DNA from: Lutjanus erythropterus
Taxonomy: Eukaryota > Chordata > Actinopteri > Lutjaniformes > Lutjanidae
Length of the DNA: 64,000 bases
Direction of reading: 5' to 3'
NCBI GenBank assembly: GCA_020091685.1
Contig: CM034597.1
Span: forward strand, 29,562,388 to 29,626,387
Under the pieces are notes generated by a model that was not told the DNA's origin, did not search any database, and saw only the letters and a list, made by a program, of their open reading frames with translations. Shown piece by piece: positions 36,109 through 48,720 of this stretch. A program made the position numbers and the translations under genes. How positions within the stretch are numbered: position 1 is the first letter of the stretch; each line of letters opens with the position of its first letter.

Positions 36109-37759
36109 TGTCTGGTGTGTGGTTTGGTGATGAACGCACAGGGGTGTGGACAGCGGCCTTGAATGTGGTTGCACGTGCATTTGTCAGGACTGGTCTGTAC
36201 GTACAGGCGGAACAGTCAGACTCTTGCAGACGTTGGTAGATGATGAAATTTATGTCATGCAGAACCTTGTGGCTACACAGGCACACAAAGTATCATCTGA
36301 GCATTTGTGTTAATAAATATTTAGTCCAAGTCAGTTAATACAACTTCAAAGGGATGTTGCGAGTCGTCATGCTGGTTCTTCAGTCCTTTCATCTGTTTTC
36401 ATTTTATCCTTTAAACTAATATCCCTCATTAACCCAACTATAAAACAGCTCATGTAAACCATGAAAACTATGTAAACCTGTTATGTTATCCTGGAATCTC
36501 ATGTTAAACAGACTCTATTAATAAACTCACTCTTTGTATTTCCTTCAGCTGCGCTTTTGTCACTGTATCTATATTTATCCTCAGCTTTCAAATGCCACCT
36601 GCTGAACACAAAGCGCCTCAGTTAATTCTTGGCAAGACGTGGCTGTGAATGTGTGTGTGTATTGTAAGTACTGTTATTTGAGAATTTCAGACACGTTTGT
36701 AATGTTTGGAATCAGCGGCTGCAGTGCTTTCTCACATGCCAGACAGTCATACCTGTAGTTTTGGTGCGTAGGTCGAGGAGTGATATTGTTATTGAGATCC
36801 ATTTTAAGAACACTTTGTTCCCAGTGAGAAAACACCCGATCAAAGAGCCAAGATGCGTTCCAGCTGGATGATGTAATGTCATACATCCACACCTCTGTCT
36901 TGCTCTCCCTGTCACTCACTGTTCATGCGCGCACCTCTCACACCGCCACTCTGCTTTGACTTGTATTGTGTCTGCGTCTCAGGGAAAGGCAAATTGGCAC
37001 AGTTCAAGGAAAAAATAGCACTTTGTTTTTCTAACAGGTGTGTGTGTGTTTATGCACAGACGGGTGAGTGACACAATTTCCAACAAGACAGAGCTGGAGG
37101 CGGAGAGAGATTCCCCCTCAAGTTTCATCACAACACAGTAATGTGCAATGATGATGGAGACGCAGCTCTGTTTGGAGAGTGTGCTGTGAGCGTGGGCCTG
37201 CATACAGCAACAGTAGCTTAGGCTACAGCAGTTAGCTTGTGCAAACATGGAAAACTGAGGAGTAATTCAAAATTGTGTTACAACTGCACAGTCTTTATCA
37301 GGCAGCAACCTTCAGGGCTTAAAAATGAAGTGCCAGAAACTGCAGTTCCTCGAATGGCCGCTTGAGGCTGATTCCTAAAACAAGTCCATCCCCACAGACA
37401 CTTATTTTAAAATGTCCAACTTTACAGCAGAAATAAACATGTTTACAGCCTGGTACAAAAGACAGTTTTGGTCTCTAGAGTCTAGAATTCCCCTGTTCAT
37501 GACAACTGTACAGTGTAGGGTTGGGCGATATGTTAAAATTTTCACCTGACCATCATCAGCCCATCAATCGGCCCACCCATCAGAATGAATAGTGTTTACT
37601 TTTAACTGTCATGTGAGGTAGTAATTTGTACTTTTGTAGACATGCGCATTAGTCTGTTTCTGTAACACACTGGTTTATTTAGATTCTCTTGGGGTGTAGT
37701 AGTTGATCAACAGCAGAAGACTTAGCAGTTACTTTGATAATTGATTAATGACTTCAGTC

Positions 37760-38016
37760 ATTTTTTATGCAAAAATGCCAACGATTTAGAGGGTCAGCCT
37801 TCTCCAGTGCGAGGATTTTCTGCTTTTCACCATTGCATGTCATTGTAAACTGAATATCTTTGGGTTTTGGACTGTTGGTTGGACCAAACAAGGCATCTGA
37901 AGATTTTATTTTGGGATCTAGGAAGTTGTGATAGGCATTTTTGGTACTATTTATGGACATTTTACCGACCAAAATTATGAACTGATAATGAAAATAATCA
38001 TTAGTTGCAGACCTAG
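37760..38016. repeat. dispersed repeat, family A
   Basis: It contains GCGAGGATTTTCTGCTTTTC, ATCTTTGGGTTTTGGACTG and ends AATCATTAGTTGCAGACCT, in the same segment order as the copy at 6420. Confidence 0.65.
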
Positions 38017-41000
38017 TGTGGGTTAAGCTGAAGAGAAGCAAGAACAAATGTGATTTTCCTCTGCAGCATATCTTAAATTTGGCATGTAAATCTGTCATCA
38101 CCAGAAAAATGGCATCATTTGTCGTTTCTTTAAACGTTTAGATTTTCCTGACAGTCGACCTCTTGCGGTGAGGTGAATAATGACTTCCCTTGCTGCAGAA
38201 TATGTGAGGGAGGAGGACGGACGGGTGGTTGGAAGTACAGAGCGTCTGCGTTCAAGACTGGGCATTATGGTTCGTGTTCTGTGTCCTACCAGCAGTCAAT
38301 GTTGGTTTCTTTCAACAATGAAACTAAAGTGAACAACCAAATCAGGAGGAAAGGAATCTAATAACCAACATCCATATAAACTGGGATTATAATGTTATAA
38401 TAGCCAGACCAAGGCAGTAGGTACCATCTATAGACACTGCACTTATCAGTTAATCAAAAAAATATGAGTGAATGATTAGAAAATAATCTTCAGACCTTTA
38501 ATGTGTGATAAAAATAATTAATTCACAAGGTTTCAGCTGCAGCTGTTAGGGCCTGTCCTTTTCCGATGCTGTGAATTAGAAGTAAAATGTTTATTATTGC
38601 ACAAATTAAGACCTTAAAATTGCTTCCCCCAGCCATGATTCCCACCTTCTGATAACCAGTGCAAAGAAAAACGTGGTTCTCCAAACACTGAGAGGAGCAG
38701 CGCTGCAGTGAGCCTTCATGTTTGCAGCGGAAAGCGGGGTCTATATCTTGGCTCCATAATGCAGATGAGTGACACTACAGTTGAGTTGATGAAAGCGGAG
38801 TAATTGATCTGTCTGGCGGTGCGTGGGTTGCCAGCCTTGGTCTAAACCTTTTCTCTCCTGGAGGGATTTCAGCCTGTTTGTCTTTGCCCTGTTAACACAC
38901 GACTGCTCTAATTTCAGTTGGCCTGTAATGTGATGAGTAAAGGTGTAATTGACTGTGGTTTCTCTCCACAAACCCCCACCCATGCTCATGTACACACACA
39001 ATTTCTCTCTCCTCTGTCTGTCGCTATTTTTCTTCTCTTTCATACCTACCTCTCCTCTCTTTTTTTTTCTCCTCTTGCAGTCGTCTCCACCTCCGGGGCG
39101 TCTTAGTGATTTCTTTATTTGGGTGTTTGCGGTTGGCAGGAATGTGCCCGAGTTTCAGTGTTTGACAGCGTAGTCTGCAAGTAACGAGAAAGTGATGCTC
39201 ACAGAGGGGCAGTCCAGCTGCTTTCACTAGTTTCTTCAGTAATTTCTCAGGAATCTCAGGTATGATGACGGTTTACCACATTAATCTGCCGCATCAGTGC
39301 TTTATTAGAATGATGCGTCTGAACAAACAGAGGTGGACCAGAGAGGAGGCTGGTTTTAAATAATCTTAAGTTGTCTTATTTTTACTTTGAACATTAGAAA
39401 ACCAGTCAGTAATTTGGAATTTAAAATATCTGTAACAAGAATCTGGCTGAAAATATTTGCTTTTTTCTTCTTCACTAGTCATCCCAGCAGAGAATAGGAT
39501 AGGAAAATTTAGCTCATAATTTACAAGAAGCTAAATTATTTTACACATTACACATGCGATCCTCTCCACAGGAGGTTCCTTTCTACTATCTCAACTTTAT
39601 TATTATTAGTTTTTTCTTTACATGATTGTGCAGATTTCAGGTAATTATGCCTAATTTGAGTCCCAGATGGGGACGAGCTGTAATTTTCATTATGGTTAGA
39701 GATTAGTTAGAAGTGAATATTATTAAAACTCTTAAAAATTATATAAAACATATTTTCGGGTAGAATATTGAAAATAATAAATAAATAACAATAAAAGCTA
39801 AAAACAGGATTTGTTTTATTGTATAATGTTGCTTTTGATTGTTATTAATACATATGAACTGATGTTATAATATGTGATTAAGTTGGCATTGAATCATAAA
39901 TAACATCTGTTCTAAGACAGACAGCATGAGCCAAAGTTTGCCAGATAAACTGCTTACATTTGAGTGATATCAGCAAATCAATCACTGATATGGTTAATTA
40001 GTAGGTGTCAATTTGGCCAACAGGCAATTGTCAAACCAGAAAATGGTCTTTTAAAAAAAAAAAAGACAAATTTTCAACATCTTTTGCCAAACAAATTGAG
40101 TGTTCATTTTATAATGATAGTAAACAGGAAAATAAGCTAATGCAGTAATAATATAACTTAAACATAACAAAAATGTTTTATATTAAAATTTCTTAAGCAT
40201 AGGAAATATTTAATTTTAAAAAATAAAGGGGGAGGTCATTGGTAAACTGTTCTCTTATGGTAGTAATTCACCACTGTGGAAAGTTCCTTAAAACCCAAAA
40301 AAGTTCTTCTCTAAAAACGTAATTTTAATGAAAACAAGGCTAAACAAATCCAGCATATGCTTAGTTAAATCTTTAATCCAGTATTTACAAAAATAAATTT
40401 ATATAATTTCAATTGTTATATAGAATGTGTGGTAATAATATCATAAATGTGTAATAAGCCATAAGGACATAATTTTCTTGACTGAAAACAAATTGTTAAA
40501 ACAGTACGGGCCTACTGACCAGCAGCGGACTCAAAGTGGATGGGCATTTAATTTTGGTGGGATATCGTAATTCATTCTGTTAAACTATGATTTTTAGTGG
40601 TTCAATTTAGACATAGTGTGAGAGTAGCCTTCTGCTATGAGAGTCAATTACAGTCCAATACTCTGAGTGCAGATAGTTGTCACATGGCAACAAATTCATT
40701 TTAACATTTCACAAAAAAACTATCACATCTAAACTGGTTCTAATGCTGACAATTGAAAGTTAAATTTTGCCTAAATGCTAAACAGTTAGTCAACTTTGGG
40801 AGCCCTGAGAAACAGGACTTCCTGGTTATGTGATCAATTATTTGTCCTTTCATGGATTTTATATTACAGTCTTTTAGTAAAATTCAGCTGTAGTAATTGT
40901 TGCCATATGGTAATGCCATGCAACAGAGGGTTAAATGAAATTAAAATCCATTCAAATCATAAGCAGGTCTGCGGGCCAGTGCATCTCCTAAATGACTTTA

Positions 41001-41201
41001 GGGATCCTTGTTGCTTTACTTTTTACTGATTGACTTGTTCTTCTTTTTCTGAACTCACAATAGAGCTGTACATTCTTCTACCACTGTGTATATACAACTT
41101 AATGCCTTCATATTATCCTGTGTGGAAGGCCATGCAGGTATGCAGAGGGAGGCCACGGCTGAATAAATGTAGCTCATATTTATACATCTGTCAAGACACA
41201 T

Positions 41202-41219
41202 ACACACACACACACACAC
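41202..41219 (+). repeat. short CA microsatellite
   Basis: Nine CA units. Confidence 0.85.
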
Positions 41220-41674
41220 CAACACCCTGCTATATGTGAGCGCACACACACATACATTTGCAGAGTCACATTCCCCAGTTTCAAGCATGCATTTCAACAG
41301 GCCTTGTGTGAGCAGGAAAGAAGTGAAACCACTAAATGTGGCACGTATATCCTGTACATTTAGATCCTTTTAAACGGATCGCCTTTTTTTTTTCTTCGGC
41401 GGCGGACCCCCAATGCTGACAGAGCCTGGCTGACTTCCCAGAACAGAACAATATCTGCCAGGTCGACCGAGGGGCCCAGCAGCCAGCCCCCAGACACACA
41501 CACACACATATACACACAGCGGCGTACACAAACGTCTGGCCTTTAAACCGTCAGCGCTCAGGCCCTGCCTTACATAATGACAGAGAATGGAGGCATTAAG
41601 GCAATTTGTTTGATTTAAGTTGTCAAGGCGTCCTGGACCCTGCCCCTCTCAGCTGGTTTTGATACCTGGGATCA

Positions 41675-41697
41675 GTGTGTGTGTGTGTGTGTGTGTG
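41675..41697 (+). repeat. (GT)11 microsatellite
   Basis: A perfect 23-bp GT tract. Confidence 0.93.
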
Positions 41698-43346
41698 CTG
41701 GAAAAACAAGAGAAACGGAGGGACTCACACAGACAGCAGGACAGAGAGGGGGTATCGGTGAGGGAGGTACTGTAGTAGCATGAAACAAAGTTTATGAGGT
41801 CCAGTGAGAATGAGCAGTGACAGAGCAGGAGGAGGAAGGAAGAGGGGGATGAGGGGGAGGGGAGGAGCTCCACGGTGACGGAGGATGAGCTGAAGGTGGA
41901 CCTGAGAGAGCTGGGATTACATTATGTCTGTGTTTGGAGAGGGAATCTGTCTTGTGAGTGTGTGACTGTCCCCTCCCCTCCTCTCAACATGAAGGCAGGT
42001 ATTGTCTGCTCGAGCGCTGCACCAGTCCTGACCTGAACGGCACCAATGTGATGCATCTACATTTCTTATCCATGTACATTCAAAACTTCCATTCAGAGGA
42101 AATATCTACCTTGATGTTTATACCTAACTTTCTGCAGGAAATGTGAACATTATTTTGACAAAAGCCTTATTTTTATTTAATAAAAGAATCTGTACTTATC
42201 ATGTCAAAGTCCAAGAATCTTACTTAAATAAGATGGTTTTATATTGTCAAAAGTTTGATTTAAAACTATCTGATTCAAGAATAATAAACAAGATCACAAA
42301 TATGATCTGACATTTTGGCTAACTTAGTTATTGGACAGTTTTCAATACTTCAAAAGTATTGAGTTCTTACAGTGTAGTAGCTTTAGTCATGACACATAAG
42401 TGAATGGAAACAGACAGAGGCAGCAGTCTTGGTGAATAAATCTAAGCGCACATGAAGCACTGAAGTTTTTGCTCCACTGAAGAGCGTAAGAAAATGCTGA
42501 CCTCAAAAACATCAGATCTGTGATGAGTAATGAAGAGACTGTAATGTTTCTCAGACATAAATGCCACACATTTTATCACATTTAACACATTTTCTACGTT
42601 GTTTTCCACCATGTGGGATTTGACTTGTGTTCTGGTAAATCATCTTGTTGCGCCCTCTTCTTCTGCCATGGCTTTATGACACACAAGTCCTAATATTCAC
42701 ACAAAAGTGATGGATGAAAACGCACATTAATTTAGATTTTCTTTGGTTAAAATTTCATTAAAGTTGACCTGGCTAGTGATGCAGGAATTTGGGCTCACTC
42801 ATAAAAAGTGCTGCAACAAATATTCAGCGAATTAATCAATCGAAAGTTTTAGTTTTAGTTTGTTTTTTTTTACCAGGTAATATAACCAGAAATCCTCTTG
42901 GTGCAGCTTTAAAATTGCAAAGAGTTCCTTGTTTTTCTTTTTTCCAAATCTTTACCAATTCAGTGCTTCATGTTTTGGCTGTTGATAAGGATTGTTAAGG
43001 AGGCACTTTGGGCCCTGATAAGTTGGGCATGGATTTTATACATTTGATATTTTATAAACTAAAAGATAACTTGATACATTGAATGTTGGCTACTTAAGCT
43101 ATGACAATAAAAAACAATCTGGTCTTCTCAAAGTAGAAAAAAAACCTGACTTTTAAATCTGTTGTTTAAATCTGCGCCAATCACAATATCGCACTTTTTG
43201 CACGAGTCAGCTTTCAGTACACATGGGAGGGAAAATCAAGACTTTCTACATGCAAAGTTGCGACTTTATACATTTTTACATTTTTACACATTTTGCAGTT
43301 GCATTACAAAAGCCAGAATTTTATGTTAAGCTATATTTTTGCACTA

Positions 43347-43594
43347 TTAAAGGGATAGTCCCCCAAAAATGAAAATTCAGCCATTATCTACACACCCTCA
43401 TGCCGATTGAAGGTCAGGTTTAGTATTTTAGTCCATATAACTCTTCACTTCCATTGTTTGGGAGATTCTACAACACTGTTTTCCTGTGAAACTCCAGCAG
43501 TGTTTAGCAGACTTCAAAAATAAACCCGATCTTCGCTTGGAATGAGAGTGATTGGATGATGACTGAATTTTCATTTTTGGGTGAACTACTTTAA
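43347..43594 (+). mobile_element. TTAA-flanked MITE, family 1 (short complete copy)
   Basis: This 248-bp copy starts TTAAAGGGATAGTCCCCC and ends TTTTGGGTGAACTACTTTAA. Both halves align with the copies at 1-110 and 14685-15263. It is non-coding. Confidence 0.82.
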
Positions 43595-44928
43595 CATTGT
43601 TATGAACTCAGGATGCTGTTAGGCAGAATTGCATTTTGATGAATGAATATCATGTGTTCTCCACCTCTGATGAGCATCATTTCAAGTTGACAGAACTTGG
43701 AGGAGCCACCCGGGGGCCAGTGAAACATCTAGACATCAACAGTTAATCAGACTTCCCTCTGACATTGATGAACATGATCATACAACATCTCTTTAGTGGA
43801 TCATTGTGAGCCTTTGTGACACTCGTAATATTCAGTTTACATTGAGTCTTATTGTCAGAGAGGCCTTTATTCGACCGGTCAAGTCTGGGGCTTCAATTTG
43901 TTGTCATTTTGATTTGGTCTGTACAGGTTTGTGTCCACCTCTTGTGTTTGCTGCATGAATGCTGCAGTAGACGTCATAATATAACGTACAGTATACATGC
44001 TGGTGTATAATGCAACCCCTCACCTTCTCTCATAAATGATGTAAATGAAAATGCCAGAATGCAAAGTAAAAGCGTGAGTGGAGCGTCACAGGTAATTACA
44101 CTGAGCAGTGGAGTGTAATTGAACCTGATCAAACCTGCTCACTGTGTGTATGTGTGTGTGTGTGTGGGTGCATGGACTTTGAGTGGAATAGAGGCCCAGT
44201 GTTCTTTGGTTCCAGCTTTAAATAAGGGGTCTTTATCTGGCTGTGCGTACGGCGCTGGTGTGGAAGCACTAAAGGGCCAAAGCGTTTCCTCCGTACAGAC
44301 GGGGCTCATGCCGCTCGCTCCAGGTGTGGTGACCACTAACCAGCACGGCTTTTAACCGTCACGCCTGATTTGGAGCCTGAGGCCAACCTGGCACTCACAC
44401 AAGCGCACACAGTCCAAGTACACAGTGTCACATGCACGCACACATCCATTTCTAATTTAAACTTAATTTCCCCCCAAGTGTTCATTAAGTTCCCTCCCCT
44501 CTTGGCCCTCGGCAGTGGAAACAGGCATGCTGGGAGTTGGAGTATGTAGTTTGAGGTATGAGCTTTCTGATCGCTCTGATGGACTCCAGAAACAACAAAT
44601 TCCCCAATTATGTTCTCCATCATTGTTGCCCCTCACCTTGTTTTAGGGAGGATTTCAGTGACTTTATGTGGAATGAGATCTGCAACTGACAGTATTTATG
44701 TAACTCAAACAGTGACCTTTGTTGAGTTATTCATTTTGTTTGCAGGAATATGTTGACAATGTCTTTCATTATTTCAGGGTTTGTATAAAGTCTTGAAAGT
44801 TTGGAAATTGTTAAATGTTAGCCATTGTGTTGTAAAGGTTAGGAATATGTGTGAATTTGAATTGAATATTTTTCATATATAGCTAGACAAGTTCTCTTTT
44901 TATTCCTTACTCTGAAAATTAGCAAGTA

Positions 44929-45067
44929 TTAAAGGGATGATTCACCCAAAAATGAACAGTCATTATGTACTCACCTTCATACTGATTGAGGGTCGGATTT
45001 ATTTTGTTAGTCCACAAAACACAAAACACAGTGAAATCATACATTCACGTCTCAATGAACTGATTCA
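44929..45067 (+). mobile_element. TTAA MITE, family 1 (left fragment)
   Basis: It starts TTAAAGGGATGATTCACCC and continues through TTATTTTGTTAGTCCACAAA, then becomes unrelated after about 45065. It is a truncated copy about 530 bp upstream of the Tyr179 exon. Confidence 0.72.
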
Positions 45068-45599
45068 GTGTTGTATTATGTACTATTTTGTTTTTGTTTT
45101 ATTTATTTTGTTATTGACATTTATCAATATTCTGTGCACTTCTATTTTCTTTTAGAATTTTGTGGTTTTGAGTTTGAGCTCCAAAAAATTTTGTTTCTTG
45201 GAATATCCTCCAAGTGAACTTCTTCACTTACATTTAAGGCATATTTTGTTAGAAGTAGAGAGGTGTAGTGTGGTTTTCGTAAGATTAGATAGAACATTCA
45301 GAAAAGACTGTGGTTTAATTCTAACTGGAACAAGTTGCCTTTAACTTGAGTGAATTATACAGAAAAAGATTGAATGAATAAAAAACGTTTTTCTGCAAAT
45401 TTTATTTGTTCCTGCAATTTATTTACCAAAAACACATTACATCATTCATCACAGTTTTTTGGAAAAGCTGGGAAGTCAGGCATTTTAGGCCGCAACAGTC
45501 CCTCCCAGAAGAACAAAATTTGCAACAGTAAGTAGAGGAAATCTTCCCATCTACCTCCCTAAGTAAACTGAGCATCTCTTTTTCTCTCTTGTCTCTTAG

Positions 45600-45792
45600 G
45601 TGTCCTTCGATCTGGCCGAGTACACCGCCAATGTGGATGGCGTAGGAACACTCCGTATCCTGGACGCCATAAAGACGTGCGGGCTGACCAACAGCGTAAA
45701 ATTCTACCAGGCCTCCACCAGCGAGCTGTATGGCAAAGTTCAGGAGATCCCCCAGAAGGAAACCACGCCCTTCTACCCTCGCTCACCTTACG
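45600..45792 (+). CDS. gmds: gmds coding exon: catalytic TSE and Tyr segment (human residues ~116-179)
   Basis: This internal exon is 193 bp: 64 codons plus one base, entering in phase 0 and leaving in phase 1. It reads [18 protein letters not shown] at its start and ends at SPY plus the first base of Gly180. It matches human GMDS almost residue for residue; Ile/Val at the first residue and Ile for Leu in the RILDA segment are typical conservative changes. It contains STSELYGK with the catalytic Thr155 and Glu157 (human numbering), and its last full codon, TAC at 45789-45791, is the catalytic Tyr179. The acceptor is a strong pyrimidine tract ending TCTCTTAG at 45592-45599. The donor is CG|GTAATA, which lacks the usual G at +5 and runs straight into a CA repeat. 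The exon is part of the extended SDR (Rossmann) fold. The open frame that continues into the intron as Thr-His repeats is an artefact of the repeat. Confidence 0.97.
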
Positions 45793-45795
45793 GTA

Positions 45796-45798
<3 letters not shown>
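45793..45798 (+). promoter_or_regulatory. gmds: weak 5' splice site of the Tyr179 exon
   Basis: The donor is ACG|GTAATA. Positions -1, +1 to +4 fit U1 complementarity, but -2 is C and +5 is T instead of the preferred A and G. The exon boundary is fixed by the reading frame (Tyr, then a split Gly codon), so the site is real despite its weakness. The bases immediately after it are the start of the CA tract. Confidence 0.85.

Positions 45799-45885
<87 letters not shown>
45798..45885 (+). repeat. (CA)44 microsatellite at the splice donor
   Basis: This is an 88-bp CA tract with a single CG interruption near 45853. It starts six bases inside the intron. CA repeats in transcripts are known binding sites for hnRNP L, which can enhance or repress use of nearby splice sites. 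A length-variable marker within gmds is likely here. Confidence 0.97.
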
Positions 45886-45887
<2 letters not shown>

Positions 45888-46028
45888 AATGTTCTGTAGA
45901 TTCATGTGGAAACACATGGATTACCTAACATTTTCTACCCTGTACCAATCGTCAGAAGATTGCGTATGGCCATGTAAGGGAATACAAAACTCAGATTGCT
46001 TTCTACCTCTGCAGCACTTTTTCCTTGT

Positions 46029-46071
46029 GAGTGTGCATGTGTGCGTGTGTGTCTGTCTGTGTGTGTGTGTG
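46029..46071 (+). repeat. GT-rich microsatellite in the short gmds intron
   Basis: An imperfect GT tract of about 43 bp ends in a perfect run of about 13 bases. It is complementary to the CA tracts on either side (45798-45885 and 46224-46264) and could pair with either in the pre-mRNA. Confidence 0.85.
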
Positions 46072-46222
46072 AGTAAGTGAATGGGGGGACGGGGGGGCTT
46101 CAGTGCTCAGGCAGCGTTTGAGCTCTCCACACACCCCGAGGCCAAACGTCTGACTGAAGACTGGAGTGGCTCTCGCTTTAACAAAGACACCTTTATATCC
46201 ACAGCACTCAGCACTCACTTTC

Positions 46223-46223
<1 letters not shown>

Positions 46224-46264
<41 letters not shown>
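46224..46264 (+). repeat. (CA)20 microsatellite
   Basis: A perfect CA tract of about 41 bp, the second in the same intron. Confidence 0.95.
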
Positions 46265-46266
<2 letters not shown>

Positions 46267-46530
46267 CCATACACGTGTGTGTGCGATCAGGTTTCATGTT
46301 CTCTGTTGTCTAAATGCTCTCCTCGCCGACACTTTCCCCATCTGTCAGCGCTCAATCTGAGGCTGCATGGGAGGCGCATACCATCATGAGGAGGGCTGCT
46401 CCTCTATTAATTAGACTGAGGGGGGAGTCAGGGTTGCCATGGCGACCTCCCTTAACCTCCAGTGTACATCCTGACCTACGGCTTAATGAACGGGCGCCTC
46501 CCTTTGCTCGCTCTGGTATTCCCCTCATCG

Positions 46531-46553
46531 CAGGAGGAGGAGGAGGAGGAGGA
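46531..46553 (+). repeat. (GGA)n trinucleotide run
   Basis: GGAGGAGGA repeats of about 23 bp followed by purine-rich DNA. In RNA this composition resembles SR-protein binding enhancer sequence, but no exon is nearby. Confidence 0.8.
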
Positions 46554-46828
46554 TGAGGGTGAGAGGAGAAGAGGGGAGAACTTTTTGTACAAGCCTGCTT
46601 TTGGTCAATCAGCAGGAGTCTGTGGTTCACGTTCCTGATGGTGAAATATGATCTGCAGTACCGCTGGGTTCAACTATGACATGAAGTGTAGTTACAACAC
46701 AGAATCCGTCTTTTTGAAGCTGAGAGAAGAGACGATCTATGTTTGTCTCTCAGCTTTAATTATCATTTAAATTCTAAGATTGATCCGTTTTATTTGTTGA
46801 TTGAGTGAATAAAAGCTTCGTGTGAGGC

Positions 46829-47040
46829 AGAGCTTGGTAATATATCGATATTATATCGATATTGAGATGTGAAACTTAATATTGTCTTAGATTTTGGTTA
46901 TCGTGATGTGGCATAAGTGTCGTCTTCTTCTTCTGTAGCTGCTCTTTAGTCATTATATCCACATTACTGATGATAATTTATCAAAAATCTCATTGTGTTA
47001 ATACTTTGTGAAAGCACCAGGTCATCCCTACAGTAATCAT
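46829..47040. repeat. dispersed repeat, family B (left part)
   Basis: It runs from GCTTGGTAATATATCGATAT through TGTGGCATAAGTGTC and CATTATATCCACATTACTGA to GTGAAAGCACCAGGTC, matching the copy at 49951. Confidence 0.65.
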
Positions 47041-47094
47041 CTCCACACAGGATTTCTGCTGATTCTTCAAAAATCTTAAAAATAAAAAATAAAG

Positions 47095-47247
47095 CGTGTA
47101 CAAATTCTCTGATTTCAGTTTCTTAAATGTGAATATTTTCTGTTTCTTTCCTCCTTACATTTTCTGGACCAAACACTGAATCGATTAATCAACTAAATGA
47201 TCAAGAGATTAATTGATGATGAAAATAATCATTAGTTGCAGCCGCAG
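47095..47247. repeat. dispersed repeat, family A between two family B pieces
   Basis: It contains TGATTTCAGTTTCTTAAATG and ends AATCATTAGTTGCAGCC. It sits between a forward and a reverse piece of family B. Confidence 0.62.
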
Positions 47248-47475
47248 TCGATATTGATAATTATTTATCATGACGAAGTGATAATGACTAAGTGGGTAAA
47301 GGCAAATTATAGAACAGCTACAACAGTCTGATAACATCAGAAAATTACATAATTTTATTGCAGTGCAGTTGTCGGTATTAAAACAGGAAGAGACAACACT
47401 TATGCCATATCACAACATAACGCCTCATATCACAGTAACAACAAATAACATCAATATATTGCCCAGCTCAAAGTT
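47248..47475. repeat. dispersed repeat, family B (reverse orientation)
   Basis: It contains AATGACTAAGTGGGTAAAG, CTACAACAGTCTGATAA, ACACTTATGCCATATCAC and ends TATTGCCCAGCTC, the reverse of the family B left half. Confidence 0.62.
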
Positions 47476-47678
47476 AACATTACTTTTCTAAAGTTTGATT
47501 TAATGTCTGTCTTGTTTTAAATGTAACATGTTTTCACTATTTATGAATTTACAGTATGTTTAGAGAAAATGTATGCAGGGATATATATCATTTATTGTGA
47601 CGTAGCCTACAAATGTTAAGATATTACTTATAAACCATATCACCCTGCCCTGACGGGAGTGTGATCTGTTACAGATGA

Positions 47679-47963
<285 letters not shown>

Positions 47964-48602
47964 TGACACGCATCCTGCTGTTCCATATCACCACAAAGTC
48001 ACGGTTGTTTTTTCTCCTATTGTGGAAGTTTAGTTGTTGTAACATCTGATAGTAATAGAGGAGAAGAAGAAGACAAGTGTATACACTACTTAAAGCACAT
48101 TACTGCTGATGTTTATAGTCACATTATTTAATTTAAAATAACTTGCCCTTAGATGACGTTAAAACACGATATAGTCTCTCAACAGAGTTTTTCATCACAT
48201 GTCTATTTGGGTGTAAATATTTGTGCTCCAGTGTGGAGGAGATTTACTAACCGAGCAGAAAATCTACGTGTGTTTGGCACTTGGTTGGATGTTAATTTCA
48301 GACCATGCCCCTTTGTCATCTGATTGGTTCTGACTGGCGTCTATAAAGACCACAGATCAAACTAATTAGAACAAATATCTGTTGGTAACAATCGATCAGA
48401 GCAGCCTTAATTATGACAAAGTTTCTAAGATCTGGATTTTCTTCTTCTCTCAATACATTGAGGAAATAATATGCACAGACAATTATTATTATTAGAAGTT
48501 TAGGCAGCTGGAGGAAGTCCTAAAGCAAGGTTACCATTTTATTTCTTAGCTGCATATTTCTGCAAACAAACCATCATTTTATCATAAGTCAGCAATTATA
48601 TT

Positions 48603-48720
48603 AGGGCTGCAACTGAATATTATTTTTTATTATTGATTAATCTGCCTATGATTTTCTCTATTAATCAGTTATTTTTTGGTCTATAAAATTTCATTTTCTG
48701 AAAATGTTAATTTAATTTTT
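48603..48720. repeat. dispersed repeat, family A (left end)
   Basis: It begins AGGGCTGCAACTGAATAT and includes TATTAATCAGTTATTTTTTG and TCTATAAAATTTC. It is truncated on the right. Confidence 0.6.

Larger units (their letters stand above)
1..45599 (+). other. gmds: gmds long intron (3' part) upstream of the first visible exon
   Basis: The intron occupies at least 45.6 kb; its 5' end is outside the window. No sequence resembling the preceding gmds exon (the HYGDLTD...GAQSHVK region) was found, so that exon lies upstream. The content is ordinary teleost intron: AT-rich DNA, TTAA-flanked short elements, AT-rich dispersed repeats ending in a TTAGTTGCAGCCC-like terminus, and long CA/TG, AATC and TA/TATG microsatellites. 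It also has scattered non-repetitive blocks of higher GC (for example 7133-7310, 17690-18110, 18290-18960, 25620-25945, 27100-27340, 41370-41660) in which I see no coding signal. Any enhancer content cannot be judged without alignment. Confidence 0.9.

Noticed and set aside
1-45599. Search for the upstream gmds exon with the GAQSHVK end
   Set aside because: No frame in this part contains a matching segment, so the exon must be outside the window.
45600-45899. Open frame continuing from the gmds exon into a Thr-His repeat
   Set aside because: The match to GMDS ends exactly at a GT donor and resumes in phase at 47845, so the Thr-His part is intronic CA repeat.
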